From Gymnothorax reevesii (Eukaryota > Chordata > Actinopteri > Anguilliformes > Muraenidae): a DNA stretch of 64,000 nucleotides. Numbering within the stretch: the first letter of the stretch is position 1; every line of letters begins with the position of its first letter. The translations under genes were made by a program, and so were the position numbers. This document shows, in pieces, positions 20,856 through 32,784 of this stretch. A model generated the notes under the pieces. It had not been told where the DNA came from. It made no database searches and saw only the letters and a program-made list of their open reading frames with translations. The DNA lies in NCBI GenBank assembly GCA_029721435.1, contig CM056581.1:66911712-66975711 (forward strand), written 5' to 3'.

Positions 20856-22498
20856 GGGCCGTATGCTTAGAGGAGGGATAACTTTACCTCCAGATAACGC
20901 CTATCCTCCGGTTAACTGCCGCGTGCTCTCCATATGCGTGAGTCAAGGATAGGGTAGGGAATAGCTATCCCAGGTTTACACACAAGCTCTATTTTTAGAA
21001 AGGGGGACTCCCTGGCTTGTATGCATGAACGAGGTATAACTTTTACTGTGTGAAAGCTTATACCGAGAATAGTTATTGCAGCCCCTGTGGTGCAAGAAAA
21101 TTGGCATGCACAAAACATAGTTTAACTTTCCGCGGAATAACTATTGTGCAAATAAGCTATTCCATAGGTGTAGGGTTATTCAATGATTTATTGATGTTGT
21201 TTACCTCAAATCTATTAAAAGGCCTGCCCTCGTGCTTCATACTTTGAATAGGGAGTTTTCGCGAGCTAGTACACGAACGCCTTTCTATTGTTCGACCGCA
21301 GTTTTGTGGTCAACGCACAAAAGATGGACATTCACGTACATGTTTCAGGGGAGTTTGCGGAAACTCCCTAATCACAATAGGGTTCCCAGCTCTTGGTGAT
21401 GATAATGATGACGCTTAGGACACTGAACCAAATGAACATGTCGAGGACATTATGCAAGGGGTTTGAGTCAGGGTCAGGCTGATTGCCGGTCATTTTGCCG
21501 GTTAAATGAATATGGACTGCAACCTTGAATGTTTGTTCAGGCATTCAGTTATTCTTTTTTTGTAAAGACAAGTATAACATGAGACAAAAATTCACGTCTC
21601 CAAATGAGTGTCAATCCATACAGAGTAATTTGAACATAATTTCACACCAGTATCCTAAAAACAGAAGGCCCAGTTTTGAGACATCCACTGAAAGCTGACT
21701 GCAAACTGTCTTATTCCATTCCTTAAACCTACCCCTTGGTTGGTATAAGTTACACCAGGAAATCTGCGCTATTTACACCACAGATCAAGCAATTCCATAT
21801 TTGTGCATATGACTTCCTATTTGAGGTTTGTAAGTTATTACGCAGTTTAACTTATACCACGTTCATGCATAGCAACAGTGGTAAAACCATTGATTTAAAC
21901 CTGGTATAGGCTATTCTGTCCCTATTCTGCTTTCATGCATACGGGCCCCTGTGTTTTATAGCATTCTGCGCATGTCCGTATGGGATTCCTCGTGACACAC
22001 TTACAAAACAACACATTTCTTGTTTTTTTAGTTGTACAACAAATAGCAATTTTCTACAATGCAGCAGGCGTCAGTTGTTTCACAACCGAGGTGGCAGCGG
22101 AAAAGTAACTTTTCTGACACCGAAATCCGTCCTTTTGGAGGAAATCTCGGTGGAACGTACAGTGCTGTTTACAGCTAATACAATTGCTGTAACAAACAAA
22201 ATTAAGACTGAAATTTGGACCTGAATTGCCTCAAAGGTGAATTCGTGCGGCTGTGCAGAACGCACTTTTTCAGAATTGAAAGATAAGTGGAAGTCTCTGA
22301 AAGCAGCAGTACTAAACAGACAGCAGAATCCGTGGAATAAAGCCGCTATCCCCAGTTTAAACTGGGTATAACTTTATCCCCAGATAAGGACCGTGGATAA
22401 TGCTATCCCCTCTACATGCATACCACTTTAACCTCGCTATCCGGGATAGTCTCTATCCTCCGGATAAATCACTTATCCTAGCGTCATGCATATGGCCC
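20856..22498. mobile_element. Harbinger-like element(s), nested, with a Myb-like ORF relic
   Basis: The left end GGGCCGTATGC (20856) pairs with GCATATGGCCC (ending about 22498). The subterminal parts also match in inverse orientation (taactttacctccagata versus ggataaagttatacc, and 'cggaggata'). An additional right-type end GCATACGGGCCCC at about 21938-21950 pairs with sequence starting near 20930 (ccatatgcgtgagtcaagga). This indicates a related inner element of about 1 kb. A 3-bp target duplication is not clear. Confidence 0.6.
22080..22360 (+). pseudogene. Myb/SANT-like DNA-binding protein relic (Harbinger ORF1 type)
   Basis: With one early frame change it reads RKSNFSDTEI...LLEEISVERTVLFTANT...KIKTEIW, a stop (TGA), then IASKVNSCGCAERTFSELKD and KWKSLKAAVLNRQQN. 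This matches the tri-helical Myb/SANT-like domain that PIF/Harbinger elements encode beside their transposase, which helps nuclear import and DNA binding. It is broken by the stop and the shift. Confidence 0.7.
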
Positions 22499-22635
22499 CT
22501 GAAGGTTTGACCTTAGCCCTACTTTATCAGAGTCAGGTAGGCCTTCTCTAATTAGCAACTCAACATTATATCCACCTGTTGAATGAGGCATGTACTGCTA
22601 GTTTGAAGTGAAGACCAACAAGAGTAGGCCTGCTA

Positions 22636-23898
22636 CAACCCAATTTCCAAAAAGTTTGGCACACAGTGTAAAATGTAAATAAAAATAGAATGTATTTGAG
22701 ACAGGGAAAACAAAATACTTTTACTGGGTGTAAAAGGTCATTCAGAGGTCAAGATTGCGAGTGCTTCAACTCCACCGTGAAAAACTGCATGGGCAAAAAA
22801 AAATCAACAATTTGAGAATAATGTTTCTCATTGTAAAACTGCTAATAATTTGGGGACTTCATCTTCCATGGTACATCATATCAATGAAAGATTGAGAGGA
22901 TCTGAAGAAATCTCCTCATGCAAGGGACAAGGGCAGAAATGAATATTGAATGGCCAAATCTTCTGGCCCTCAGGCGGCACTGCTTCAAAACTGAGAGGAT
23001 TCTATATTGAAATCACTACATAGGCTCAGGAATACTTCTGTAAACCATTGTCAATGAACATATTGTAGTTTGTCAATGCATCCACAAATGCAGGTTGAGA
23101 CTCTGCCATGTAAAGATTAAATCATAAATAAACAAGATCCAGAAACGCTGCTGCCTTCTCTGGGCCTCAGCTTGGACGGACTGAGATGAAATCCAAAACT
23201 GTCCTGTGGTATGACCAATCAAAATGTGAAATTCTTCTTTGGAAATTATGGGCGTTGCATCCTTCAAGCTCGTTATCAGTTCAAAAGCCAGCATTTATGA
23301 TAGAACAAGGGTGCGGTCCACATGGCATGGGTAACATGGACATCTGTGAACTCACCACGAATACTGAACAATATATGGAGGTTTTGGAGCAAAACATAAT
23401 GCCATCCAGTTGTCTTTTTCAGGAGAGGCCTTGCTTATTTCAGCAAGACAATGCCAAACTGCAGTTTTGACTTCTTAGAAGAGCATAGCTCCGTGCTAAA
23501 AAAAGCCTGGGTGCTAAACTGGCCCGCCTGCAATCCAGACCTATAACCCTTTGATAATATTTGGCGTATTGTGAAACAAAAAAATATGATTGAGGCTACA
23601 AAGTGCTGAGCCACAGGAATCCCACATCAAGAAACATTTTGCTTTCAAAACTACAGCAGTGGCTCTCCTCAGTTACCAAATCCTTAAAGTGTCGTTTAAA
23701 GAGGAGATGATGCAACACAAACATTTTGCTGGCATCAATTCCAAAATAAGCATATATATTTAAAAAAAACAATAACATTTCTCAAATTCAACTTCCAATA
23801 ATTTGAATTTGTACTTTTTTTAATTAAACATAGAATCCTTGCATTCCGTTTTTATTTACATATTAAACGGCATCCGAGCCTTTCAGGAAATGGGGTTG
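22636..23898 (+). mobile_element. Degenerate Tc1-like transposon
   Basis: The ends are CAACCCAATTTCC (22636) and the inverse GGAAATGGGGTTG (ending 23898), with TA at 22634-22635 and 23899-23900. Inner TIR parts share 'atgtaaataaaaa.agaatg'. The transposase is very decayed: about 23186-23470 gives SKTVLWYDQSK (WSDES), HGMGNMDICE and PCLFQQDNAK, with frameshifts and stops elsewhere. It lies about 330 bp upstream of the last transglutaminase exon. Confidence 0.88.
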
Positions 23899-24224
23899 TA
23901 AATTGGACTCTTATTCTATCAAATAGTCTTTGTAACTGTTGCTAATCAGGCAAACTGCCGCAGGGTTTAGGTGATTAAGCATTGAAAGATGTGGTGACCA
24001 AAGGCCCTGGAGACAGCAGATTGTACGCCACTGTGGTTTAGTAATGTGGCTAATGACCCACACTCCAGACAATTATAAATAAAATTAACTGGTTCCCATT
24101 AGCCATATCACTTTTTCACCTGTTTTAAGCAGCTCTGACGTCTATTGATCCCAAATATGTGACATGGCCAATTGGCCATGTGTGCGCATTTAAAGACTTT
24201 GCTGATTATTGTGTCTCTCTGCAG

Positions 24225-24381
24225 GTTTCAATCTCTGGGCCCTACCCAGCTGGTCCGTGTCATCTTGTCCTTCATGCCATACAGACCTGGAACCAGGATG
24301 CTGATGGCTTCTTTCGACTGTGACCAGTTCCAGAACATCTGGACCAGCTGTAAAATAAACGTTCAACCCAGCTTAGCTTAA
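24225..24381 (+). CDS. Transglutaminase, last exon with stop
   Basis: The acceptor tctctctgcag ends at 24224. The exon reads FQSLGPTQLVRVILSFMPYR and PGTRMLMASFDCDQFQNI and ends KINVQPSLA before TAA (24379-24381). The 'hydrophobic - P - - PG-R-L-ASF' pattern is that of the final barrel strands of transglutaminases. Joined to 18311-18444 it gives about 96 residues with no stop, the normal size for the last barrel. No canonical AATAAA was seen in the next 500 bp; AATAAA inside the exon (24353) precedes the stop. Confidence 0.87.
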
Positions 24382-24968
24382 ATGCTAAATCACCATGCTC
24401 TGTTAAAAGTAACATACTGGTGCTACAGCCTTTTATGGTGTCTTTGGTAAAGGATTATTTTTTTTTATGCAATTGCCCAGCCAAAGGCATGGGTCTGTTA
24501 TTGAAACAGAAATTTTCTGTCTGTAATTGTTTGGTTTTAGTAAATGTATGGTCACTATTAATCAAATAAGTTAGTTTTCATGCTCCAGATACTGGAGTTC
24601 CATTCAAAACAAAGCTAATCAAATGCATTTCCAATTATTTTGTGATAAGATCGGATTTGTTTGACATTTTACTGTTACCACATGATGGCAGTAACATTTT
24701 CCATATACTGGGAAGGGACGGGTAATTGCCTGACAAACTGTAGAAAAGACGATGCCTTCTTCATTCATGCAATGCTGTCACATCAAAACAGTTCCCCGTG
24801 TTATACCTCATAACTTCCAGTTCCAAAAGAGGCCCTCTTACAGCTCCCTGCTCTACTCGTATGCAGTGCTCGTGTGCAGGTGCCTGGTGGGTGGAGCCAG
24901 GGCAGGGGTCAACTGTGAGAGCACCTGTGATTTGTTCACTGAGCTGGTAGAATGTGCTCGTTTCTCAT
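24382..24968. other. Transglutaminase 3' UTR/flank
   Basis: A pyrimidine- and AT-rich stretch with no further exon. Where transcription ends cannot be seen from the sequence. Confidence 0.4.
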
Positions 24969-25183
24969 CTTTTTTTTTTTTTATTAACATGAGTGGCGAG
25001 AGCAGGCCGTTCAGCCCAACTAGGCTCGCTTTTACTATTGTGAATATATCACTTCAGATACACAGTGACTCAGTGGTATCTAGCTTTAAGTCAAGCCTGC
25101 TCTTAAAACTTCCTAGGGTTTCTGCTTCAATGATATGGTCAGGCAACTGTTCCAAACTGTTCCACATAGAAATTACTCTTTGG

Positions 25184-26447
25184 CATGGGCGTAGGAACCG
25201 AGGGGGACGGGGGGACGTGTCCCCTTCAATATTGGAGACAGGTGCATTTGTCCCACTTAAAAATTATACTGCGGAGGAGAAAAATATTTGTTTTTGACAT
25301 TTTTTACTTACGTGCTTTTATTTTGAAAACGTTATGCAGCGTCATGTCACTGACCCGCCCCCTCCCTCACCGAGAGCGTTTGGGAGGCGGAAGACAGCAA
25401 CAGGCGGTCTGATGACAGAAACTCTGTTCACTATTTCCACAGTACTATAAGGGTCAAAGAATGTTCGTAAAACATGTTCGCTAGTTTCAACTAGCGAAGC
25501 AAACCTGGTTTCTGTCACATGTTGGTTAGTAATCGGGTTGCTTGAAGTAGTAGTTAAATTTAAGCCAGGTGGAAATGTCAAATTATGAGGTGAATTTCAT
25601 TGGAGAAATCCTGCGAAGGTGCCATTATTAATTAATTATTTTATATGCAGGAACCACAGCAGCAAGCTAGAGAAAGAGAGTAAGCTTTACGTTGATGTTC
25701 TTATTTTACAAACAGAAAAGGTTTTATCCTACCTTCATACAGGCAGAATGAACTTTTTTGGATTACTAAGAGAGTAAGCTGTTGGGGAAACAGGTGTATC
25801 AGGGCTTTAGGTGAGGTCATAATTATGACTTGTTCTGTGGAATTGTAGGGAAACCATTAAAGATAGTCTCAATGATGTTCAGCAAATATAACCTCTGAAA
25901 GTCAAAATGTCCGAACCAGCTTTGGCTCAGTGGGGGAAATGAAAGAAAGACGTAATCATCGATCGAACATGATCCAGCCCGATTAACGCTCGGTTTGCGG
26001 CTTGTCCAATTCAAAGTCGGTGGTCCATTTTGAGCTGTTTATGGTGGCTGCAATAGCGTTGCCGCACATTAAGATGCTTAATAGAGAGGATTGCGAGCTG
26101 GCTTGCTAACGTAGTTATATATCCACTCACTTGGTATCAGTGCCCAGGTTACTGGATCTGAGCGGATTTCATGAGTGCGCTGAGATGGTTTGCAGCTGAC
26201 AGTTAAGGTTGTGGCAGGTTTATGTATGTGGCATCTTTGTATGAAAATTATGGAGGTACCTTGCGTAGCATAATTAAAAAAAACGAAGAAACACTCATTC
26301 GGATAATCTCCATATACAGTAAAGGCAGTATCTCCACTCAAATTTACAAAAATTTTCCAGCTCGCATCACATACATGTCCCTACCAATTCTAACGTTAAA
26401 GCTATGCTCTTGGTCCCCCCAATGTGAAACCCAATCCTACGCCTATG
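25184..26447. mobile_element. hAT element, 1264 bp, TIR CATGGGCGTAGGA, TSD CTCTTTGG
   Basis: The left end CATGGGCGTAGGAACC (25184) pairs with ATCCTACGCCTATG (ending 26447). The subterminal G/C-runs (gggggacggggggac versus ggtcccccc) also pair. CTCTTTGG is duplicated at 25176-25183 and 26448-26455. Removing it restores the LINE sequence 'actctttgggtaaaaaa'. No transposase domain was recognised inside. Confidence 0.92.
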
Positions 26448-26491
26448 CTCTTTGGGTAAAAAAAAAAAGTCAAAATATCAGTGCTAAATTT

Positions 26492-26615
26492 GTCCCGTGA
26501 ATAACAAAAGGTCGCAAGTGACATTCCTGATGAAACCTGTTTCACAGTACTTTGTGGTGCAGAAAAACAGGTTTCATCGGCAATGTCACTTACGACCTTT
26601 TGTCATTTATGGGAC
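26492..26615. repeat. 124-bp near-perfect hairpin element in the LINE
   Basis: GTCCCGTGAATAACAAAAGG (26492) pairs with its inverse ending GGGAC at 26615. The arms are about 51 bp with about 4 mismatches, and the loop is about 22 bp (cacagtactttgtggtgcag). AAATTT lies directly outside both ends (26486-26491 and 26616-26621). The surrounding LINE sequence reads as continuous 'aaatttaccc' if the hairpin and one AAATTT are removed, so this was a mobile insertion. Confidence 0.9.
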
Positions 26616-26960
26616 AAATTTACCCTTGGTCAACTTCCATTTGTGACCCCGAGTTCTAATAACAAAGCTTGGCAGAAGGAATCCTACATAATTCACTTTG
26701 TCAATCCCTTTAACATATTTAAAGACCTCAATCAGATCACCCCTAAGTCTCCTTTTCCTACGAGTAAAGAGATTAAGGGTCTTTAGCCTCCTTCATAGCC
26801 TGGAATTAGCTTAGTTGCACTTCAACGAACTTTTTCTAGAGCCTCTATATTTTTCTTGAAGTGGGGTCCCCATAACTAAACACAATATCTTAGGGAGCTC
26901 TCTCTCCATTTTGACTTCTGGTGTGGGTTGGATTTTTGGTTAGATTGCATATGACATTGC

Positions 26961-28475
26961 TTGACTACTCTTTACACTCACCCATTCACGTACTTTGCTG
27001 ATGATAACACCCCATATTTGCATCATCTTTGTTGAATTTAATTTTCTCTAATAAATTGAATTTTGCTTTTGAAATGCATCATTGCATGTCTTCCTTCTTA
27101 TTATGGCTTTTGAGCAGAGTTGTAACTGGCCCCATTTATTCTTTTGGTGAATGAGAAAAATATTTCAATTTCTACAGAATATCATTGATATCAGTCTTGG
27201 CAATGGCCATCATTACCATAGTTCGCACTGTTAATTTTATGGCGTGATTGTTTCCATTGGTCTGAGATCAAGCAATTGTTCGGGAAAAGCTGGGACGATA
27301 TGAAAAATACCCATACCATAGTGAACAGAAAGCAGTGATTACTAATTTTACTTTGATTTTAATGTAGACAGTATGAAAACACTATTTATTGTTTTGCTTA
27401 GCAAGCATTTGATAAGTAAATATACTTCCATTCCTGCCATTTGGGCCTACAACGCATTCTCAAAAAAGTTGCGATCAGGGAAATTCAGGACTAGTAGTGA
27501 GGTAAGAAAAATTTGAATAATGACATGATTAGAAACCGCTGATGTCAGCAGGTGAGTGTAATCATGATTTGGGGGAAAGCAGCATCCAGTACCATTTCTC
27601 AGCGAGGGTTTGAGGGAGAGAGATTCCGGGAAGAGACGCAAAGGTGGAGGAGATGAAACTGCCAAATGAGATTTTCTTGCAGAATTTGTACGTGGCACTA
27701 CTTGAGAGTGTAGTGTGTATACCTGTGTTCCCTCGTGCTAAGCTCCTCCAGAAGTCTCCTCTGTCCTAGCTCCTCATCTCCTGGAGGTGCATCTCTTGAA
27801 ATATCCTCCATGAAGCAGGAAAGGGAATTACTTCTGGGTCACGGAAGGAGAGGGGACACAATGAAGCATAAGTTAGCGGAGTGAAAACCGCCCCAAGAAT
27901 GACCTTGTCCTTCAGGAGCAAAGATGGGGATCAACAATTTGCTCACAAATGCAGGAGCAAAAAAAAAAGATTGGAAGGGATTAGAGTATTTCGGTTTGTA
28001 GGATACATAACAATTAAAAGATATCTGGAGGAATTTCTGTGTTTTAAGGCTAGTCTTAGCTGCATACCAGTGATCTCCAATCGCTCAGACTGCACTGCAT
28101 CAGGAAACACATCTGTCTATGAATAAAGTAATTGCATGGCCTCAGGATTAGTTCTGCGAACCTCTGCTACATATTATAGTACATAGTTATGATCACAAAT
28201 GCCAACTAACACTTTACTGAGCAAAAAGGATACCTTATGTACCAGTGTCCAGAAGCGTAGTCTTTTCTGGGCTCGGAGCAGGGACGTGCGGTTAGGGTAG
28301 GCAGTGACTTCTTTTTTATCGCTGGATTTTGTCAACCTGTTTCCACATTCTATACCTGATTGTCAATCAGTCAATTTGACCCTTTTTCTGGTCAGTTAAG
28401 CCTGTAATAATGAAGGTGATAGTGACAAAGAGATTAATTAACATTTATGCTTTGATTCGAGACTGCAAGGAAGCA
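26961..28475. other. No gene; possible hAT tip at 28283
   Basis: 'cagggacgtgcggttagggtaggcag' (about 28281) looks like the terminus of a known type of fish hAT, but its partner end was not found. The rest shows only short frames without a domain. Confidence 0.4.
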
Positions 28476-29995
28476 CAACCCCAATTCCGAAATAGTTGGG
28501 ACAAAGTGTAAATTGTGAATAAAATCTAAATGCAATGACTTTCAAATCACACCAGCCAGTATTTCATTCACAATAGAACAGAGATAACATAGCGAATGTT
28601 GAAGCTGAGAAATTTTACAATTTTATCCACAAAATGAGCTCATTTCAGATTTTATGGTGCTACAGGTCTCAAAAAGGGGCCCTTTTACCATGGTGTAGCA
28701 TCCCCTTTTCTTTTTAACACTGAGTGGTGGCGTCTGGGCATTGAGGAGACAAGTTTCTTTTTTGAACCCACTCTTGTTTAATACAGGCTTCTAGCTGAGT
28801 TTTGGGTCTCCTTTGACAGATTTTTCATTTAATTATGCACCAAATGCAGGCCTGTTCAGCACACGGACTCTCCTACTACGAAGCCATACAGTTCTAATAG
28901 CTGCAATATGTGGTTTTGCAGTGTCCTGCTGAAATACACAAGGCCTTCCCTGGAATAGATGTCGTCTGGAGGGGAGCATATGTTGCTCTCAAACCTTTAT
29001 AAACCTTTCAGCATTCATGTTGCTTTTTAAAACATGCAAGTGTTCCGCACCATATTTCACTAATGCATCCCCTTACCATCAGAGATGCTGGCTTTCAAAC
29101 TGAATGCTGATTACAGGAGGGCTGGTCTTTCTCCCCTTTAGCCCAGAGGACACGACGCCCTTGAGTTCCAACAAGAATGTCAAATTTGGACTCCTCTGAC
29201 CACAGGACACTTTGCCACTTTGCTACAGTCCATTTTAAATGAGCCTTGGCCCACAGAACACGGCGGCACTTCTGGATCATGCTGAACAATGACTTCCTTT
29301 TTGCATGATAGAGTTTTAGGTGGCATCTGTGGATGTCACGGTGGACTGTGTTTACAGACAGTGCTTTCTTGAAGTATTCCTGGCCCATTTAGTAATATCA
29401 ATGACAGAATCATGCCGGTGAGTGATGCAGTGGCGTCTGAAGGCCTGAAGATCACGGGCATCCAGTAAAGGTCTTCGGCCTTGTCCCTTATGCACAGGGA
29501 TTTTTCCAGTTTCTCTGAATCTTTTGATGATGTTATGCCCAATCGATGATGTGACCTTCAAAGCCTTTGCAATTTGATGTTGAACATTCTTTTTAAAGTA
29601 TTCCACAATTTTTTAAGCAAGCCTTAACAGGTTTGAGAGCCTCTGGCCATCTTTACTTCTGAGAGACTGAGCCTCTCTAAGCATTCCTTTTATAGCCAAT
29701 CATGTTACATACCTGATGCCAGTTAACTTAATTACTTGCAAAATGTTCTCACAGCTGATTCTCTTATATATTAATTGCTTTTTCAGCCCTTTTTTTTCCT
29801 GTCTCCCAACTTTTTTAAGAAAATCAGGAATAAGCTCATTTTGTCGATAAAAATGTAAAATGTCTCAGTTTCCACATTTGAAATGTTATCTATGGTCTAT
29901 TGTAAATAACATATTGGCTCGTGATCTGAAAGTCATTGCATTTTGATTTTATTCACAATTTACACTTTGTCCCAACTATTTTAGAATTGGGGTTG
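28476..29995 (-). mobile_element. Tc1-like transposon, reverse orientation
   Basis: The ends are CAACCCCAATTCCGAAATAG (28476) and its inverse ending GGGGTTG at 29995, followed by TA. The left flank is CA instead of TA. TIR parts 'gttgggacaaagtgtaaatt' are conserved in both. It is the same broad family as 22636-23898 but much better preserved. Confidence 0.92.
29095..29606 (-). pseudogene. Tc1-like transposase, N-terminal and middle part
   Basis: 29606-29352 gives the HTH part: FKKNVQHQIAKALKVTSSIG, IIKRFRETGKIPVHKGQGRR. After a +1 shift near 29360, 29388-29095 gives KLYHAKRKS, WAKAHLKWT and LWSEESKFDILVGTQGRRVL. The first catalytic position is Glu (WSEES) where WSDES is expected. The second Asp and the Glu are in the degraded remainder (28860-29090). 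Inactive. Confidence 0.85.
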
Positions 29996-29997
29996 TA

Positions 29998-30399
29998 AAT
30001 CTCAACTCTCTCGGTAATTCTGCATATTGTTTTCATCTTTTGTTTGTCGGATTATGAGAGAAGGCTGAAAATAAACTCCCTATTTTTAAAACGTGGCATT
30101 AAAAAGCACGTGTATGGGGGGAAATATTATCGTAAAAATATTGACCTCACATTGAACGTCGCATTAGAGAGGTTTTAATATTTGTAAATGGCATAGCCTA
30201 AGCTTTCTCTAAGCGAATATGAACAAACTTGCTGTCTCATAAGCATTTTAAGTTTGATGCACTGAGCAATAATGTTGTGGATGGAATGCCATTCTGCCAT
30301 TAAGTCTTGTAAATTAGTTAATCAATCCTCAGATTGCTAAGCAAGAAAAGTAGTAGAGTTATTGTTTGTTTAACGGTGAGGATTCTGCCTATCCTAACT
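29998..30399. other. No feature recognised
   Basis: An AT-rich spacer between two Tc1 relics. Confidence 0.3.
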
Positions 30400-30945
30400 G
30401 ACCTCCGTCGGCACCTCACTCGCTCGGAGGCATCTGCAATGGACCACCACACACTTGGTACACGTATTGTGGTCAGACTAATCAAAGTCAGGTCTTCTTT
30501 GGAAGAAATGGTTGCCAGGAGCTTCAAAAAAAAGGAAAAAAGGACTATGGTAGTCCAGACTGTTATCTGTGACAACTCTGAAAGCCTTGCTCATGGTATG
30601 GGACTGTGAATCTTGCACTCCTGTGAAGGCTACATTAATGCTGAAAAGAGCAGTGAGATTGTGGGACAACATATTGTTAGCCTCATAGCATACTTGCCTA
30701 AGTCATATTTGCCTAATTGAGATGTTGGCTGCCTTAACTTTTGTGCTAGCAAAAAAATGTTTTTCTCAAACCCTTAAACAATAAAATCCATTCTCTTAAA
30801 TAATTAAAAATGTAAAAAATAAAAAGTATGAAAAGCTTAGTTAGGCAATTACGCTATGAGGCTAATGATGTGCTACCTTCAAACAGCATGTCTTCAAAGG
30901 GCGCCATACTTATTTCAACAAGGCAATGCAAGACTGCAGGTTCGT
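30400..30945 (+). pseudogene. Very decayed Tc1-like transposase relic
   Basis: Across frame changes the + strand shows FFGRNGCQELQ (for FFGNHGRRVL), SPDCYL (for HPDCYQRK), AHGMGL and EGYINAEK (for CEGTINAER). At about 30880-30940 it shows VFKGRHTYFNKAMQDCR (for LFHGRPYLFQQDNAKPH). The terminal repeats were not found. Confidence 0.6.
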
Positions 30946-31059
30946 AATTTCTCGACATGAAGGTCAGGGTCAGGGTTTCATTAATAGTACCAGATGGTAA
31001 ATTTGTTGTGCAGACAGGAACTCCGCAATCCCAATATAGAATGACAGCCACACAACAGA

Positions 31060-31548
31060 ATAGCCTGGCTAACGCCAGACCTCCACACATTTTCTCATAT
31101 TTGTGGTGTGGTTTACGAGTGCCCAGAGCAGTTCAGAGCGCTACGAATGTCTATTAAATGTGTCCGTACGTAGTTTATAGCCAATCATATCAATTATACC
31201 AGATTATATATGTAGAGCAACAGAAATTCTACGAGGAAGAAGACCATGGGTCAGAGATTTATGTGTACACAATGGCGTTCCGCAACTATTGTGCAAGACA
31301 AACATGAGGGTAGAAGGTATTTATGGACACTCTACAGACATGTTTTTATCTGGGAGCTTAGAGTTATTAGGGGTGACAGTCACACAGGAACAAACAACAA
31401 GCTTTGGTGTGTCGCTTAGACGTCATCATCGTCTTGCTGTCTGCCACCCCCATTCTGTGATTGGTTCCTTCCAAAAAAATCTGATCCATGGAATCCAGGC
31501 TGCGTGAAATGAAATCGCGCGCAAGGCAGCATGGGTATACCCAGGCTA
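31060..31548. mobile_element. hAT MITE, 489 bp, TSD ACAACAGA
   Basis: ATAGCCTGGCTAAC (31060) and ACCCAGGCTA (ending 31548) form the inverted ends. ACAACAGA lies at 31052-31059 and 31549-31556. No coding region. The right end also contains a small palindrome, gggtataccc. Confidence 0.85.
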
Positions 31549-31556
31549 ACAACAGA

Positions 31557-32430
31557 CATCATGAAAGACAAATCACACAGTAAAAGAACAATACAATCAT
31601 AAGATCATAATAAGACCAATTCCAACACTACACACAGGTGAGGTGATACAATTACCACTGTACCACTTATTTTATTTTGATCCCATTTCAAATAATCTTA
31701 TTAGTTACTTTCAGTGGACTGCATGTTCATGCATGAGTAATGATTACGGCATCTCCCACATTCCATAAAAAGCCTAACAAATAACTTCAGCTTACCCCAT
31801 GACTTGTACGTATAAACATTTGGTAATTTCCAGTAGGAAACGGGATTTCCAAATATTTTCAGCTGGTTTCTGAACGAGATACATTCCAAGAAGTGGTTTG
31901 ATGTTTCGTCAAGAGTCACAAGAAATTAATTGTAATTTCCCTGCCCACACAGGGAGATCAACGGGTCAGTGATCGAGGTTACCTAAGGTCTGTTGTATGT
32001 GGAGGATGAAGATCAACTTTTAAGGTGACTGAAACTATGACAGTTAGAGGTACAGCAATCAAAGCGCCATGTTGAGTTGTACTTTGTTACATTTAGTACT
32101 ACTTTTAGTACTTTAGTACCCAAATCACAAAAAGTTGGCGCAGTACCCTAAATTGAATTTAAAACTGAAAGCAGTGATTTGTCAGTCATTGTTGACTTGG
32201 ATTATGCTGAAAATAATACAACAGCACATTTTTTGATTCACCATTTGAAATTTTTTTTTTTGACTTAGCAAAATGAACAAATTAATTTTGACTCTTGTTA
32301 CAAACTTCAAAAGAAGGTGAGGCAGTAAAGTATTTATCGCCATGTAATGAGGAGGTTTTGCATGACTGTTTAGTCAGTTAAAATTGGATGGCAAATAATT
32401 AGTAAATTAGTAACCTATTGTCGACACTTT
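31557..32430. other. No gene recognised
   Basis: AT-rich sequence. The minus frame 31701-31919 has no recognisable domain. 'tagtactacttttagtactttagtac' at 32096-32121 is a short local repeat. Confidence 0.35.
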
Positions 32431-32469
32431 GTGTCCGGCGGTGTGGTCGGCATCTGTGTCGTCTGTTTA

Positions 32470-32780
32470 AAGCCGTATCTTAAAAACGGTCTGATGAATT
32501 TTTTTTACTTTGGGAATGTGATCAAATCGGTCATCAAGCTAATGCCCGAGCAAAAATTTTTTAGATTGAATCATTCGTTTAGACTTGGCGGCCATTGTTA
32601 TGTCAAAAATGGCCATTTTTGGCACTAAGGTGCAATTTTCTCAAAAACTGTCTGATGAATTTTTTTTAATCGCAGCAATGGAATCAGTTTCATCACTTGC
32701 TTCAACTGTGTAAACGGCGTTTTGAATCGCTCCTTCATAGTGCAACCTAGGCAACGTGTCTGGACTTCATGATTTTTCGG
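32470..32780. repeat. Two-unit repeat, period about 163 bp
   Basis: 'aaaaacggtctgatgaattt' (32475-32500) and 'aaaaactgtctgatgaattt' (32641-32662) each start a unit with 'tttttt...gcaatg/gaatgtg...atca.'. Sits directly before the longer array. Confidence 0.6.
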
Positions 32781-32784
32781 GGTG

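Larger units (their letters stand above)
24969..26960 (-). mobile_element. 3' end of a CR1/L2-like LINE, interrupted twice
   Basis: Minus strand. The poly-A tail corresponds to the T-run at 24969-24982. The encoded C-terminus can be followed as RRKRRLRGDLIEVFKYVKG (about 26770-26710) and FVIRTRGHKWKLTK (about 26665-26620). After the insertions it continues as MWNSLEQ... with SFKSRLDLK-like remnants (25170-25080). This is the familiar end of CR1-type ORF2 ('RLRGDLI...TRGH...WN-LP'). It is cut by a hAT (25184-26447) and by a hairpin element (26492-26615). 5'-truncated. Confidence 0.75.

Noticed and set aside
25823..26500. Frames inside the 25184-26447 hAT
   Set aside because: Short, on both strands, and without transposase motifs; the element appears non-autonomous.
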